Shown: in pieces, positions 37,052 to 45,139 of the stretch
How the letters are laid out: each line of letters begins with the position of its first letter
Position numbering within the stretch: the stretch's first letter is position 1
Assembly: GCA_019306065.1 (NCBI GenBank)
Contig: JAFDMF010000003.1
Span: forward strand, 31,029 to 95,028
Source of the DNA: Deltaproteobacteria bacterium
GTDB lineage: Bacteria > Desulfobacterota > Desulfobacteria > Desulfobacterales > JAFDMD01
Reading direction: 5' to 3'
Length of the DNA: 64,000 nucleotides
Notes under the pieces: generated by a model
Told to the model about the DNA's origin: nothing
Seen by the model: only the letters and a program-made list of their open reading frames with translations
Databases searched by the model: none
Position numbers and translations under genes: made by a program

Positions 37052-38185
37052 ATGGAAAAAGCCGCCTCTATTTACGATATAAAACAGGAAAACAAAAACC
37101 GGACAACACATCATATAACCGCAGCCGTTAATAAACCCATTTATCGAGTATCCGAATGCGAACAGGTTTTTTTTAATCTATTTGACTATATAAACAGAAA
37201 CAATATACACATATTACAAGAACGAATATACGGAAACGCTTCTACAATTTGCGAAATATTTGAAGCAAGAAAAACAGCCGCTAACAAAACAAATCAGAAT
37301 CAAATACCTGCAACCTTTGTTGAAGGCGCTCCCTGCATAGGAGGCGCTTTTGCAGGAATACATATAACCGGCGTATCTTTTAATGATAATAAAGCCTCTA
37401 TAAAAACAATAAAAGATAATAACAAACCAATAGGAAGAGTCTTTGAAAACAGGCTTGTTAAAGAGATATTTTTATCCGGCATATCAGATTATCAACAAGC
37501 GGAAAGCCTTGAAAAACAGGTTAGCCTAATGTTTTACAAGGCAAGAAAAATCCTTGCAAAAGAGAATGCAAATATAAGAGACATAATCCGCACATGGATA
37601 TATTTTCCGAGAATATTAGATTGGTACGGAGAATTCAACAAAGCAAGAAACAGGCGCTTCAAAGAATTCGGGCTTATATCCGAAAAAGGCGTCTATCTGC
37701 CGGCAAGCACCGGAATAGGCGGAAAACGTTTTAAAGGCGAAGAATGCTTTATGGATCTGTTAGCCCTTATTCCGAAAAGCGACGAGATAAAAATATCGGT
37801 TATGGATAATAAACTGCAAAACCAAGCCTTTGATTACGGTTCCGCATTTTCAAGAGGAATAAAGGTAAGTTACAATAATAAAAGCAGCTTTTATATATCC
37901 GGCACCGCAAGCATAGATAATAAAGGAAAAACAACCTATTATAACGACCCTCAAGGGCAGATAACCGAAACCTTATTAAATATAGCCTCCCTTCTTGAAA
38001 GCGAAGGCGCCGGATTAAAAAATATAGCCCGCGCCGCCGCATATTGTAAAAATAAAGAGGTTTATGAAAAAGCAAAACAGATAATCAAAAGTTTTGATTT
38101 AGAGGATATACCTTTTATATTTCTTTTTGCAGACGTATGCAGAGAAGAGCTTTTATTTGAAGCCGGAGCAATCGCCGCTAATTAA
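37052..38185 (+). CDS. Double Rid-domain protein, chorismatase-like (FkbO/Hyg5 fold) candidate
   Basis: 377 residues. It has two YjgF/Rid-like halves. The first (about 125-215) has KEIFLSGIS, then ARKILAKENANIRDIIRTWI and YFPRILDWYGEFNKAR; the second (about 265-370) has RGIKVSYNNKSSFYISGTAS, QITETLLNIASLLESEGAG and LKNIARAAAYCKNKEVYEKA. Two tandem Rid-like folds, with an R-x-W-x-Y-x-PRI segment and YNEFN-like spacing, are also the layout of chorismatases such as FkbO and Hyg5. I cannot verify the catalytic residues. No chorismate-pathway gene is adjacent, so Rid-type deaminase or an unknown activity remains possible. Confidence 0.6.
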   Translation: MEKAASIYDIKQENKNRTTHHITAAVNKPIYRVSECEQVFFNLFDYINRNNIHILQERIYGNASTICEIFEARKTAANKTNQNQIPATFVEGAPCIGGAFAGIHITGVSFNDNKASIKTIKDNNKPIGRVFENRLVKEIFLSGISDYQQAESLEKQVSLMFYKARKILAKENANIRDIIRTWIYFPRILDWYGEFNKARNRRFKEFGLISEKGVYLPASTGIGGKRFKGEECFMDLLALIPKSDEIKISVMDNKLQNQAFDYGSAFSRGIKVSYNNKSSFYISGTASIDNKGKTTYYNDPQGQITETLLNIASLLESEGAGLKNIARAAAYCKNKEVYEKAKQIIKSFDLEDIPFIFLFADVCREELLFEAGAIAAN

Positions 38186-38383
38186 GTATTTTTTAAAGCC
38201 GTTATTATTATGGCATATTGCGGCTTAATAAAAAATATTCTTGCCAAATTGTATAATTTTTTGCTTTATATAATAGAAATTTTCATTTACATAGTTTTAT
38301 TAAAATATAAGCGGCGTAATAAAATTTTTTCTTGCTTCGTTCACCGAAATAACAAGTATTTGTAAAGCAAACGGAGAATTTAA

Positions 38384-39688
38384 ATGTTAAAAAAAATAAA
38401 AATCAAAGGACTTTTTAATAAGTTTGATTATGATATCGAACTTAAAAAAGAAGGACTTACTATCTTAACCGGACCCAACGGATACGGCAAAACAACCATA
38501 CTTAAAATAATTTACGCTTTGGCGGTTAAAAATATATTCTTCTTTTTTCAGCTTCCTTTTAATAAAATAGAACTGATTCAGGAAAAGGAGCAAATAACCA
38601 TAGTTAAAAAAGGAAAGCAATCGTTAGATCAATCGGAATTAAAAAGTAAGCCTTTTAAAGATATTATTATTGAAATCCAACAAGGAAACAAAAAGCCAAC
38701 GTCTTATAACAGGAAAGATATAATAAGATTGCTAAGAAAAGAAAGTTTACTCATACCGATAGATAAAAATCGTTGGATAAGTAGAAGAACGGACGAATTT
38801 TATACTACCGAGCAGGTTATCAATGAATTGTTAGAAAACGACAATAAACTTTTTCAAAAATATTATAAATCCTTACCTGAATTTATTGATGTTTACTTTA
38901 TTAAAGAGCAGCGTCTTATTAAAAAAAAGACGTTGAGTAAAAGAAGAAGATTTTCTTTTGAGGATGAAATTGAAAACAGTTTTATTGATACCATTCAAGA
39001 ATATGCCGTTGAATTATCAGAAAATATTAGAAATATTATGGCGGAATATTCTCGGATTGCCCAAGGGCTTGACAGCAGTTTTCCCAAAAGATTATTTAAT
39101 CAGAGCAAAGATATAACCGAAAAAAGTTTTAATAAAAGATATGAACAGATTAAGAAAAAACAAGAACTCTTAAGCTTATTTGGACTTCCTGCCTCCAAAG
39201 ATGAAAGCCATACATCTTACAAAAAAGAGAATGCAAAAGCGCTTCTTGTATATCTTGAGGATACCAAAGAAAAACTTGCGGTTTTTGACGAGATTTTTAA
39301 AAAACTTAAAACCTTTTCAACTATTTTAAATGAAAGAAAGTTTGTTTTTAAAAATTTTGAATTTTCTTCGGATTTTGGTTTTAGGTTTATATCCGAAGAC
39401 GGTAAAGAGATTCCTTTAACAAATCTATCTTCCGGCGAACAGCAGGAGGTTGTCTTATTGTATGAGCTTCTTTTTAAGGTTAAACCTAATACCCTTTTGT
39501 TGATTGACGAGCCTGAAATGTCTTTGCATGTGGTATGGCAAAAAGAGGTAATTAACGATCTGCTTAAAATAATAGAGTTGCAAAAAATAAATGTTATTTT
39601 GGCAACCCATTCTCCGCAAATAATCGATGAACACTGGGCTTTGTCCATTGACCTTTTTGATCTGTCTAAAAAGGAAATTTTTAAATGA
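38384..39688 (+). CDS. ariA: PARIS-like AAA-family ATPase (AriA candidate)
   Basis: 434 residues, an ABC/SMC-type AAA_15/AAA_21 ATPase. Walker A GPNGYGKTT (30-38), a charged helical insertion (about 140-310), the ABC signature LSSGEQQEV (about 348), Walker B LLLIDEPEMSLH (about 372-383) and the H-loop ATHSPQII. It overlaps the next gene by 4 bases (ATGA), and that gene encodes a DUF4435/TOPRIM protein. This pairing, order and size match the PARIS anti-phage system, where AriA holds AriB inactive until a phage anti-restriction protein is sensed. The assignment rests on architecture; generic OLD-like ATPases are the alternative. Confidence 0.72.
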   Translation: MLKKIKIKGLFNKFDYDIELKKEGLTILTGPNGYGKTTILKIIYALAVKNIFFFFQLPFNKIELIQEKEQITIVKKGKQSLDQSELKSKPFKDIIIEIQQGNKKPTSYNRKDIIRLLRKESLLIPIDKNRWISRRTDEFYTTEQVINELLENDNKLFQKYYKSLPEFIDVYFIKEQRLIKKKTLSKRRRFSFEDEIENSFIDTIQEYAVELSENIRNIMAEYSRIAQGLDSSFPKRLFNQSKDITEKSFNKRYEQIKKKQELLSLFGLPASKDESHTSYKKENAKALLVYLEDTKEKLAVFDEIFKKLKTFSTILNERKFVFKNFEFSSDFGFRFISEDGKEIPLTNLSSGEQQEVVLLYELLFKVKPNTLLLIDEPEMSLHVVWQKEVINDLLKIIELQKINVILATHSPQIIDEHWALSIDLFDLSKKEIFK

Positions 39689-40536
39689 ATCTGAAAAGCT
39701 CCCTTGATAAAAACAATGTTGTAAATTCAATACGCCTTAAATTAAAACATCAGATAGAAGCGGGCAAAGTAGGAATTATAGTAGAAGGGGAAACGGATAA
39801 GAAGTTATTTAAAAAACTGATAAACGAATCTTTTGCCGTATTTGAGATAGCTCATGGCATTGCCAACCTTCTTAAAGCCGTGTCCGAACTTTTAAAAGAG
39901 ACAAAGAAAATTATAGGAATAAGAGATGCGGATTTTATACATTTGGAAGAAAAAAAAGAAAAAACGCAAAACATCTTTTTAACAGACTGCCATGATGCCG
40001 AAATGATGCTCCTTCAATCTGACGGCGCATATAAATCGGTTATGGCGGAGTTTTTTACGGAAAAGATGAATATAATATCTTTTCGTCAAAACATATTAAA
40101 ATCAATATCATTTATCGGAGGGATTAGATAGATCAATGCTATTGAAGATTTAAATTTAAATTTTAAAAATTTCGGATTGGGAAGTTTTTATAACGGAGAA
40201 ATGCTTACCCTTGATAAACAAAATTGTTTATCTGCAATTATGAAAAGATCCGGCAATAAAAAAAGAGAGGTTGAGCACAAAGAGATAGTTTTAAAAATAA
40301 AAGATGTTGACGATCTTTTTAACCTTTGCAACGGACATGATTTTCAAAAAGCGTTTGCTCTTTGCATAAACGCCAATTCAAATAAAGGGATTAATGATAA
40401 AAGAGTAGGCGAGACATTTAGGCTTGCTTACGGATTTGAAAACTTTAGTAAAACCGATTTATATAAACAACTTGAAAAATGGGCGGAAAAGCGGTCGGTA
40501 ACTTTATTCGATAGCGGACAAGTTAGCGCGGCATAA
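39685..40536 (+). pseudogene. ariB: PARIS-like effector (DUF4435/TOPRIM, AriB candidate) with an in-frame amber codon
   Basis: One frame of 283 sense codons broken by a single TAG at 40129-40131 (codon 149). Before it: VEGETDKKLF (33-42, TOPRIM glutamate) and IIGIRDADF (Asp81, Asp83), then DCHDAEMML, the DUF4435 hallmarks. After it, in the same frame and starting two codons on: NAIEDLNLNFKNFGLGSFYN, then CNGHDFQKAFALC, the C-terminal DUF4435 part. AriB of PARIS is a TOPRIM nuclease that cleaves tRNA. The stop falls mid-domain, so either the effector has been silenced or a truncated product and possible read-through exist. Sequencing error is possible. Confidence 0.72.
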
Positions 40537-40567
40537 AATAATAAAGTTAAAAAACAGGTATAAATAA

Positions 40568-41494
40568 ATGTATAAAACTGAGCTTGATAAAAAATTGACA
40601 AGAAATATATGCGTTACCCTTTTAATCTTTACCCTTTTCTTATTTTTTAAAAACCCTTCTCAAGCTTACGCTTCCGAGTATGAAAATAAGAATCCGCCAA
40701 AAGGAATTGTTCTACAAGATAACAAATATATAAATAACAAAGATAACTCCGTAATGGCTTTTATTGCCGCCGGCGAATTTATAATGGGCGATAATAACGG
40801 AAGCTATAATGAAAAGCCGGAGCATAAAGTTTATTTAGATTCTTATTTGATCGATATTTACGAAGTTACAAACGCTCAATTTGAAAAGTTTATATCGGAT
40901 ACAGGCTATAAACCTAATGGCCCCTGGCGGCGGGGTTATGGGCAGCTTCAAGAAAATCATCCTGTTCGTTTTGTAACATGGCAAGACGCATCCGCTTATG
41001 CAAAATGGGCGGGTAAAAGACTGCCTACGGAAGCGGAGTGGGAAAAAGCCGCAAAAGGAACAAAAAACAGTAAGTATCCTTGGGGCAATAATCGGGATAA
41101 TAATTTTGTAATAAAAGATAAGAGTTTTAAATCTTATGAAGCGGACGCTTTTTCTGACGGCAGAAGCGAATACGGCTGTTTTAACATGGGAGGCGGAGTT
41201 TGGGAATGGACAAAAGACTGGTATGACAGATACTATTATGAGCAGGCAGATATAAACAAAGTTAGTATAAATCCGAAGGGTCCAGAAGATAACGCAAAAC
41301 CCGAACAACGATTTTTAAATACCGAGTGGAATGCAGCGGGAAACGAAAGAAGCACATTAAAAGTAATACGCGGGGGCGGCAATTGGAGCGCTTGGGCAAA
41401 GGATAACGCAAGAACATCAAAAAGAAGCTGGGGCAACCCTTCTTACTGGTTTAATGATACAGGCTTTAGATGCGCAAAATCTATTGAAGATTAA
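40568..41494 (+). CDS. Secreted SUMF1/FGE-fold protein, copy 2
   Basis: 308 residues with a membrane-anchor or signal segment (about 13-37, ICVTTLLIFTLFLFF-type hydrophobic run followed by QAYASE). SUMF1 domain: [104 protein letters not shown] and DTGFRCAKS. It keeps the RGG motif but has no cysteines at the FGE catalytic positions. It is closer to canonical SUMF1 than copy 1. Lies 31 bases after the PARIS-like effector and is possibly cotranscribed. Confidence 0.87.
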   Translation: MYKTELDKKLTRNICVTLLIFTLFLFFKNPSQAYASEYENKNPPKGIVLQDNKYINNKDNSVMAFIAAGEFIMGDNNGSYNEKPEHKVYLDSYLIDIYEVTNAQFEKFISDTGYKPNGPWRRGYGQLQENHPVRFVTWQDASAYAKWAGKRLPTEAEWEKAAKGTKNSKYPWGNNRDNNFVIKDKSFKSYEADAFSDGRSEYGCFNMGGGVWEWTKDWYDRYYYEQADINKVSINPKGPEDNAKPEQRFLNTEWNAAGNERSTLKVIRGGGNWSAWAKDNARTSKRSWGNPSYWFNDTGFRCAKSIED

Positions 41495-41563
41495 TGCAGA
41501 CGTTTTTTTAACTTTGATAAGACTGCGGCAATTTATTAACCTTTTGATAATTTAGGAGGTATT

Positions 41564-42280
41564 ATGCAGCATAAGGATATTCCTTTAAACGAACGAATTA
41601 TTTTTGCGCTTGACGTAAATTCAAAACAGGAAGCGGAAAAATGGCTGAACAAGCTCGGCGATCATATAAAATTTTATAAGGTAGGTTTGCAGCTTTTTAT
41701 ATCCGAATGGTTTAGCGTAATAGACATAATTGCCCAACGCGGCTGCAAGGTTATGTGCGATCTTAAGCTGTTTGATATTCCTGAAACAGTTAAACTTGCC
41801 GTAACAGGTTTAAAAGATAAAAATATAGAATTTTTAACGGTTCATGGCAACGATCCTATTATAAGAGCCGCAGTAGAGGTAAAAGAGAAAATGAAAATTT
41901 TGGCTGTTACGGTTCTTACCAGTTTTGACGAAAAGGATATGGTTTCTATGGGATTAAAAGGCTCCATAGAAGATCTTGTTTATAAACGGGCAAAACGGGC
42001 TATAGATATTGGATGCGACGGAATAATATCTTCGGGGCTTGAGGTTCCCAAATTAAGACAGGATTTAGGGGATAACTTTGTTGTAGTTACTCCGGGAATA
42101 CGCCCCGGTAAAAACGACTATGACGATCAAAAAAGGGTTGCCACTCCGGCTCAAGTAATAAAAAACGGAGCGGATTATCTTGTAATAGGAAGAGCTATAA
42201 GCCGTTCGAAAAATCCGGTAGACACGGTAAAACAGATACAAGACGATATTAATAATGCATTATCAAAGCCCGCCGCATAA
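41564..42280 (+). CDS. pyrF: Orotidine 5'-phosphate decarboxylase
   Basis: Last step of UMP synthesis. 238 residues, TIM barrel: IIFALDVNSKQEAEKWLNKL, IKFYKVGLQLF, the catalytic VMCDLKLFDIPETV (D-x-K-x-x-D), FLTVHGNDPIIRAAVE, VVTPGIRPGKNDYDDQKR and DYLVIGRAI. AGGAGGTATT precedes the start. It stands alone, without other pyrimidine genes. Confidence 0.97.
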   Translation: MQHKDIPLNERIIFALDVNSKQEAEKWLNKLGDHIKFYKVGLQLFISEWFSVIDIIAQRGCKVMCDLKLFDIPETVKLAVTGLKDKNIEFLTVHGNDPIIRAAVEVKEKMKILAVTVLTSFDEKDMVSMGLKGSIEDLVYKRAKRAIDIGCDGIISSGLEVPKLRQDLGDNFVVVTPGIRPGKNDYDDQKRVATPAQVIKNGADYLVIGRAISRSKNPVDTVKQIQDDINNALSKPAA

Positions 42281-42653
42281 CAAAGTATAAACAGAGGAAA
42301 GTCCCGTTATTAAAAATATTTAATCACAAAAAAAGATGATTATAACCCAGTTAAAAAAGGGATCAAATCTGTAGAGACGTTGCATGCAACGTCTCTACTT
42401 TATTACTTTACAACTTAAATATAACAAGAGTACCCCCCAAGTCTAAAAATATTTTAGATACAAAAAAGGATGATTATCTAAAATAATAAAGGGATTTCTC
42501 CCCTCGGTTCGAAATGACAGGCTTTTTATTTTGATCAGCGTTTTTTGCCATGTAATGTCAACAAGCGTAGCGATGAGAAATTTCATAATAAAAAGGAAAA
42601 AAGCGCGGCAAGAAACAAACCGATAAAATAGTATAATATAAAACGGAGATAAA
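42281..42653. repeat. Repeat-packed intergenic region between pyrF and proS
   Basis: No gene. It holds ATCACAAAAAAAGATGATTATA (42324-42344) and TAGATACAAAAAAGGATGATT (42455-42476), two ends of GATACA elements. Between them is a perfect 28-nt palindrome at 42371-42398 whose half-site is GTAGAGACGTTGCA. A TCATTTCGAGC-type repeat follows at 42490-42590 (GGGATTTCTCCCC, TTCGAAATGACAGG, and AAGCGTAGCGATGAGAAATTTC). Its palindrome may act as a transcription terminator for pyrF. Confidence 0.7.
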
Positions 42654-44168
42654 ATGGGAAAAACAAACGCAATAAATCCTACAAGAGATCAAAACTATCC
42701 GCAGTGGTATCAAGAGGTAGTTAAAGCGTCCGATATGGCGGAAAGATCGCCCGTAAGAGGATGTATGGTTATAAAGCCTTGGGGATACGCTTTATGGGAA
42801 AACATGGTTAAAATATTAGACGATATGTTTAAAGAATGCGGCGTTAAAAACGCTTATTTTCCTCTTTTTATTCCTGTAAGCTTCTTGGAAAAAGAGGCAA
42901 AACATGTAGAAGGCTTTGCTACGGAATGCGCTGTTGTTACCCATCACAGACTCGAGAAAAAAGAGGACGGCTCTCTTGCTCCGGCAGGCGAATTACAAGA
43001 GCCTCTTATAGTAAGACCCACTTCCGAAACCATTATAGGAGAATCCTTTTCAAGATGGATAAAAAGCTACAGAGACCTTCCGGTATTAATAAATCAGTGG
43101 GCAAATGTAGTAAGATGGGAGATGAGAACAAGAATCTTTTTAAGAACCACAGAATTTTTATGGCAGGAGGGGCATACTGCCCATTTATCAAAAAAAGAGG
43201 CGCTTGAAATGACGTTTAAGATTCTTGATATATACCAAAAATTTGCAACGGAATATCTTGCAATACCTATAATAAAAGGAAGAAAAACCGAAGCGGAAAA
43301 ATTTCCCGGAGCAGAAGATACCTTATGTATAGAGGCTATGATGTCGGATAAAAAAGCGTTGCAGGCAGGTACTTCTCATTTTTTGGGTCAAAATTTTGCA
43401 AAAGCTTCGAATATTAAATATCAAACAATTAATAAAACCGAAGAGTTTGTTTGGACTACTTCTTGGGGAGTTTCTACGCGGCTTATCGGAGGTATTATAA
43501 TGACTCACGGAGATGACGACGGCGTCATTATTCCGCCGAGAGTAGCGCCTTCGCAGATAGTATTAATGCCTATTTTTAGACAGGATGCAGAAAAAAGCAG
43601 AGTTTTGGAATACGCCGATAATGTTGCAACGGTTTTAAATAAAAAATATTACTGCGGGCGTAAAATAGTAGTTGAAACAGACAAACGAGATATAGGCGGG
43701 GCAAGAGGCTGGGAATGGATAAAAAAAGGCATTCCTATCCGTATTGAAATAGGACCCAGAGATATTGAAGCAAACTCTGTTTTTATGGCAAGAAGAGATA
43801 AAAAGCATTCCGAAAAAGAGTCTATTAATACGGAGCATTTTATAAACAACATAACCGATATATTAGATGATATACAAAAAAATATTTTTCAAAAAGCAGC
43901 GGATTTTACTAAAAGAAATACTGTTATAATCGAAGATAAAAAAGATTTTTATAAATTTTTTACTCCCAAAAATAAAAAAGAGCCCGAAATACATGGAGGT
44001 TTTGCTTTATCCGGCTGGTGCGGCAAGCAAGAATGCGAAAAAGCCATAAAAGAGAATTTAAAAGTAACTATCCGCTGTATTCCTTTTGACGGGGAGAATA
44101 AAAAAGGAAAATGTATCTGTTGCGGAAATCCTGCGGAAAAACAGGTTATTTTTGCAAAGGCTTATTAG
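42654..44168 (+). CDS. proS: Proline-tRNA ligase, archaeal/eukaryotic-type (ProRS type 3)
   Basis: 504 residues. Class II core: ARGCMVIKP-like PVRGCMVIKPWGYALWENMV, YFPLFIP, the motif 2 region NQWANVVRWEMRTRIFLRTT with EFLWQEGHTAH, AGTSHFLGQNFAKA, and motif 3 TSWGVSTRLIGGIIMTHGDD. The anticodon domain follows (IVLMPIFR). The C-terminal zinc-type domain has WCGKQECEK and CICCGNPAEK. It lacks the editing INS domain of the usual bacterial ProRS; this shorter type occurs in some bacteria as well as archaea and eukaryotes. AACGGAGATAAA precedes the start. Confidence 0.96.
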   Translation: MGKTNAINPTRDQNYPQWYQEVVKASDMAERSPVRGCMVIKPWGYALWENMVKILDDMFKECGVKNAYFPLFIPVSFLEKEAKHVEGFATECAVVTHHRLEKKEDGSLAPAGELQEPLIVRPTSETIIGESFSRWIKSYRDLPVLINQWANVVRWEMRTRIFLRTTEFLWQEGHTAHLSKKEALEMTFKILDIYQKFATEYLAIPIIKGRKTEAEKFPGAEDTLCIEAMMSDKKALQAGTSHFLGQNFAKASNIKYQTINKTEEFVWTTSWGVSTRLIGGIIMTHGDDDGVIIPPRVAPSQIVLMPIFRQDAEKSRVLEYADNVATVLNKKYYCGRKIVVETDKRDIGGARGWEWIKKGIPIRIEIGPRDIEANSVFMARRDKKHSEKESINTEHFINNITDILDDIQKNIFQKAADFTKRNTVIIEDKKDFYKFFTPKNKKEPEIHGGFALSGWCGKQECEKAIKENLKVTIRCIPFDGENKKGKCICCGNPAEKQVIFAKAY

Positions 44169-44183
44169 TCTTTAACGCCACAA

Positions 44184-44903
44184 TCAACAGGAATTAAAAA
44201 AGGAAGCATCGGCTTGTAAAAATATAGTTTTTACTTTATTGGCTTTAACAACTATTGCTCCCGGATAATTATCCGTAAGAGTAAAACGGTTTATAGTCCA
44301 TTGCCAATCAGACAACATTTTTTTTTTATAAAAAAGAGTCGGTTTTTTTTGCTCGTCAAATTTTATGGCAACATCTTTAAGCCCTGATGCAAGCCCTTCT
44401 CCAGTGGCTTTAAGATACGCCTCTTTTAACGTCCATATTTCAAAAAATTTTTTAAGCCTTTTTTTTTCCTGTAGCAAAAAGAGCAGCCGGCATTCTTCCG
44501 GCGCAAAAAAACGCTTTGTTAAAAGCTTTATGTCGGTTACGCAACGGATACGTTCAACATCAACGCCTACGGAACCCGCGCCTGATACCGCAAACAAACC
44601 TATATTATTTGAATGAGAAGAATTAAAAAATATTGGCGGGTTTTTATAGATAAAAGGTTTGCCGAGTTTTTGATAATTAAATTTTATATCGGAAGGCAAA
44701 ATATTTAAATAACTACTTAGAAGCTTTTTTAAAAAACCTCTATGAACAATAAATCTTTTTCTGTCCTTTTCAAAATAGAACTGTTCGGCTCTTTTTATTT
44801 CCTTTTCGGACAGTATCCTTTTTATTTCCGAAAGCCGATTATAAAAAAGATCAAAACAAACCTGCCATATATAAACCTTATCATCTGTTAATCTCGGCTG
44901 CAT
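44184..44903 (-). CDS. 4'-phosphopantetheinyl transferase (Sfp/AcpT type)
   Basis: 239 residues. Transfers phosphopantetheine from CoA to carrier proteins. The motifs in order are KLGKPFIYKNPPIFFNSSHS, VGVDVERIRC (metal-binding Asp and Glu) and FFEIWTLKEAYLKATGEGL (W-x-x-KE-x-x-K). The N-terminal half has RRFIVHRG-type KRFIVHRGFLKKLLSSYL. It is convergent with proS, 15 bases apart. No polyketide, NRPS or lysine-pathway gene is close, so the carrier partner is unknown. Confidence 0.92.
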   Translation of the reverse strand: MQPRLTDDKVYIWQVCFDLFYNRLSEIKRILSEKEIKRAEQFYFEKDRKRFIVHRGFLKKLLSSYLNILPSDIKFNYQKLGKPFIYKNPPIFFNSSHSNNIGLFAVSGAGSVGVDVERIRCVTDIKLLTKRFFAPEECRLLFLLQEKKRLKKFFEIWTLKEAYLKATGEGLASGLKDVAIKFDEQKKPTLFYKKKMLSDWQWTINRFTLTDNYPGAIVVKANKVKTIFLQADASFFNSC

Positions 44904-45139
44904 ATTACTCCGGCGTTTACAATACTTGTTAAGGCTCGTCCGCTGCCTATCATAAATAGAATTAAAATTTGATATTGATTTTATTGAGAAATATAATAAT
45001 AGTATTATAGAATTAATAATTCAAATTAATTTAAAGAAATAAAAATTTTAACCATCTAAAAGGGTAAATATTCCTACGATTAAAACTTTATTAAGTTTGA
45101 TTTTAAATAGAATCAAGCGGTTTTATAATACAGCAAAAT

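Noticed and set aside
40129..40131. Pyrrolysine or other recoding at the TAG in the DUF4435 gene
   Set aside because: TAG is used as an ordinary stop in this window (for example infC, rpmI), and no pylTSBCD genes or recoding element are visible. Premature stop is simpler.
42371..42398. CRISPR array based on the 28-nt palindrome
   Set aside because: Only single copies occur at each locus, with no regular spacer/repeat alternation and no cas genes.
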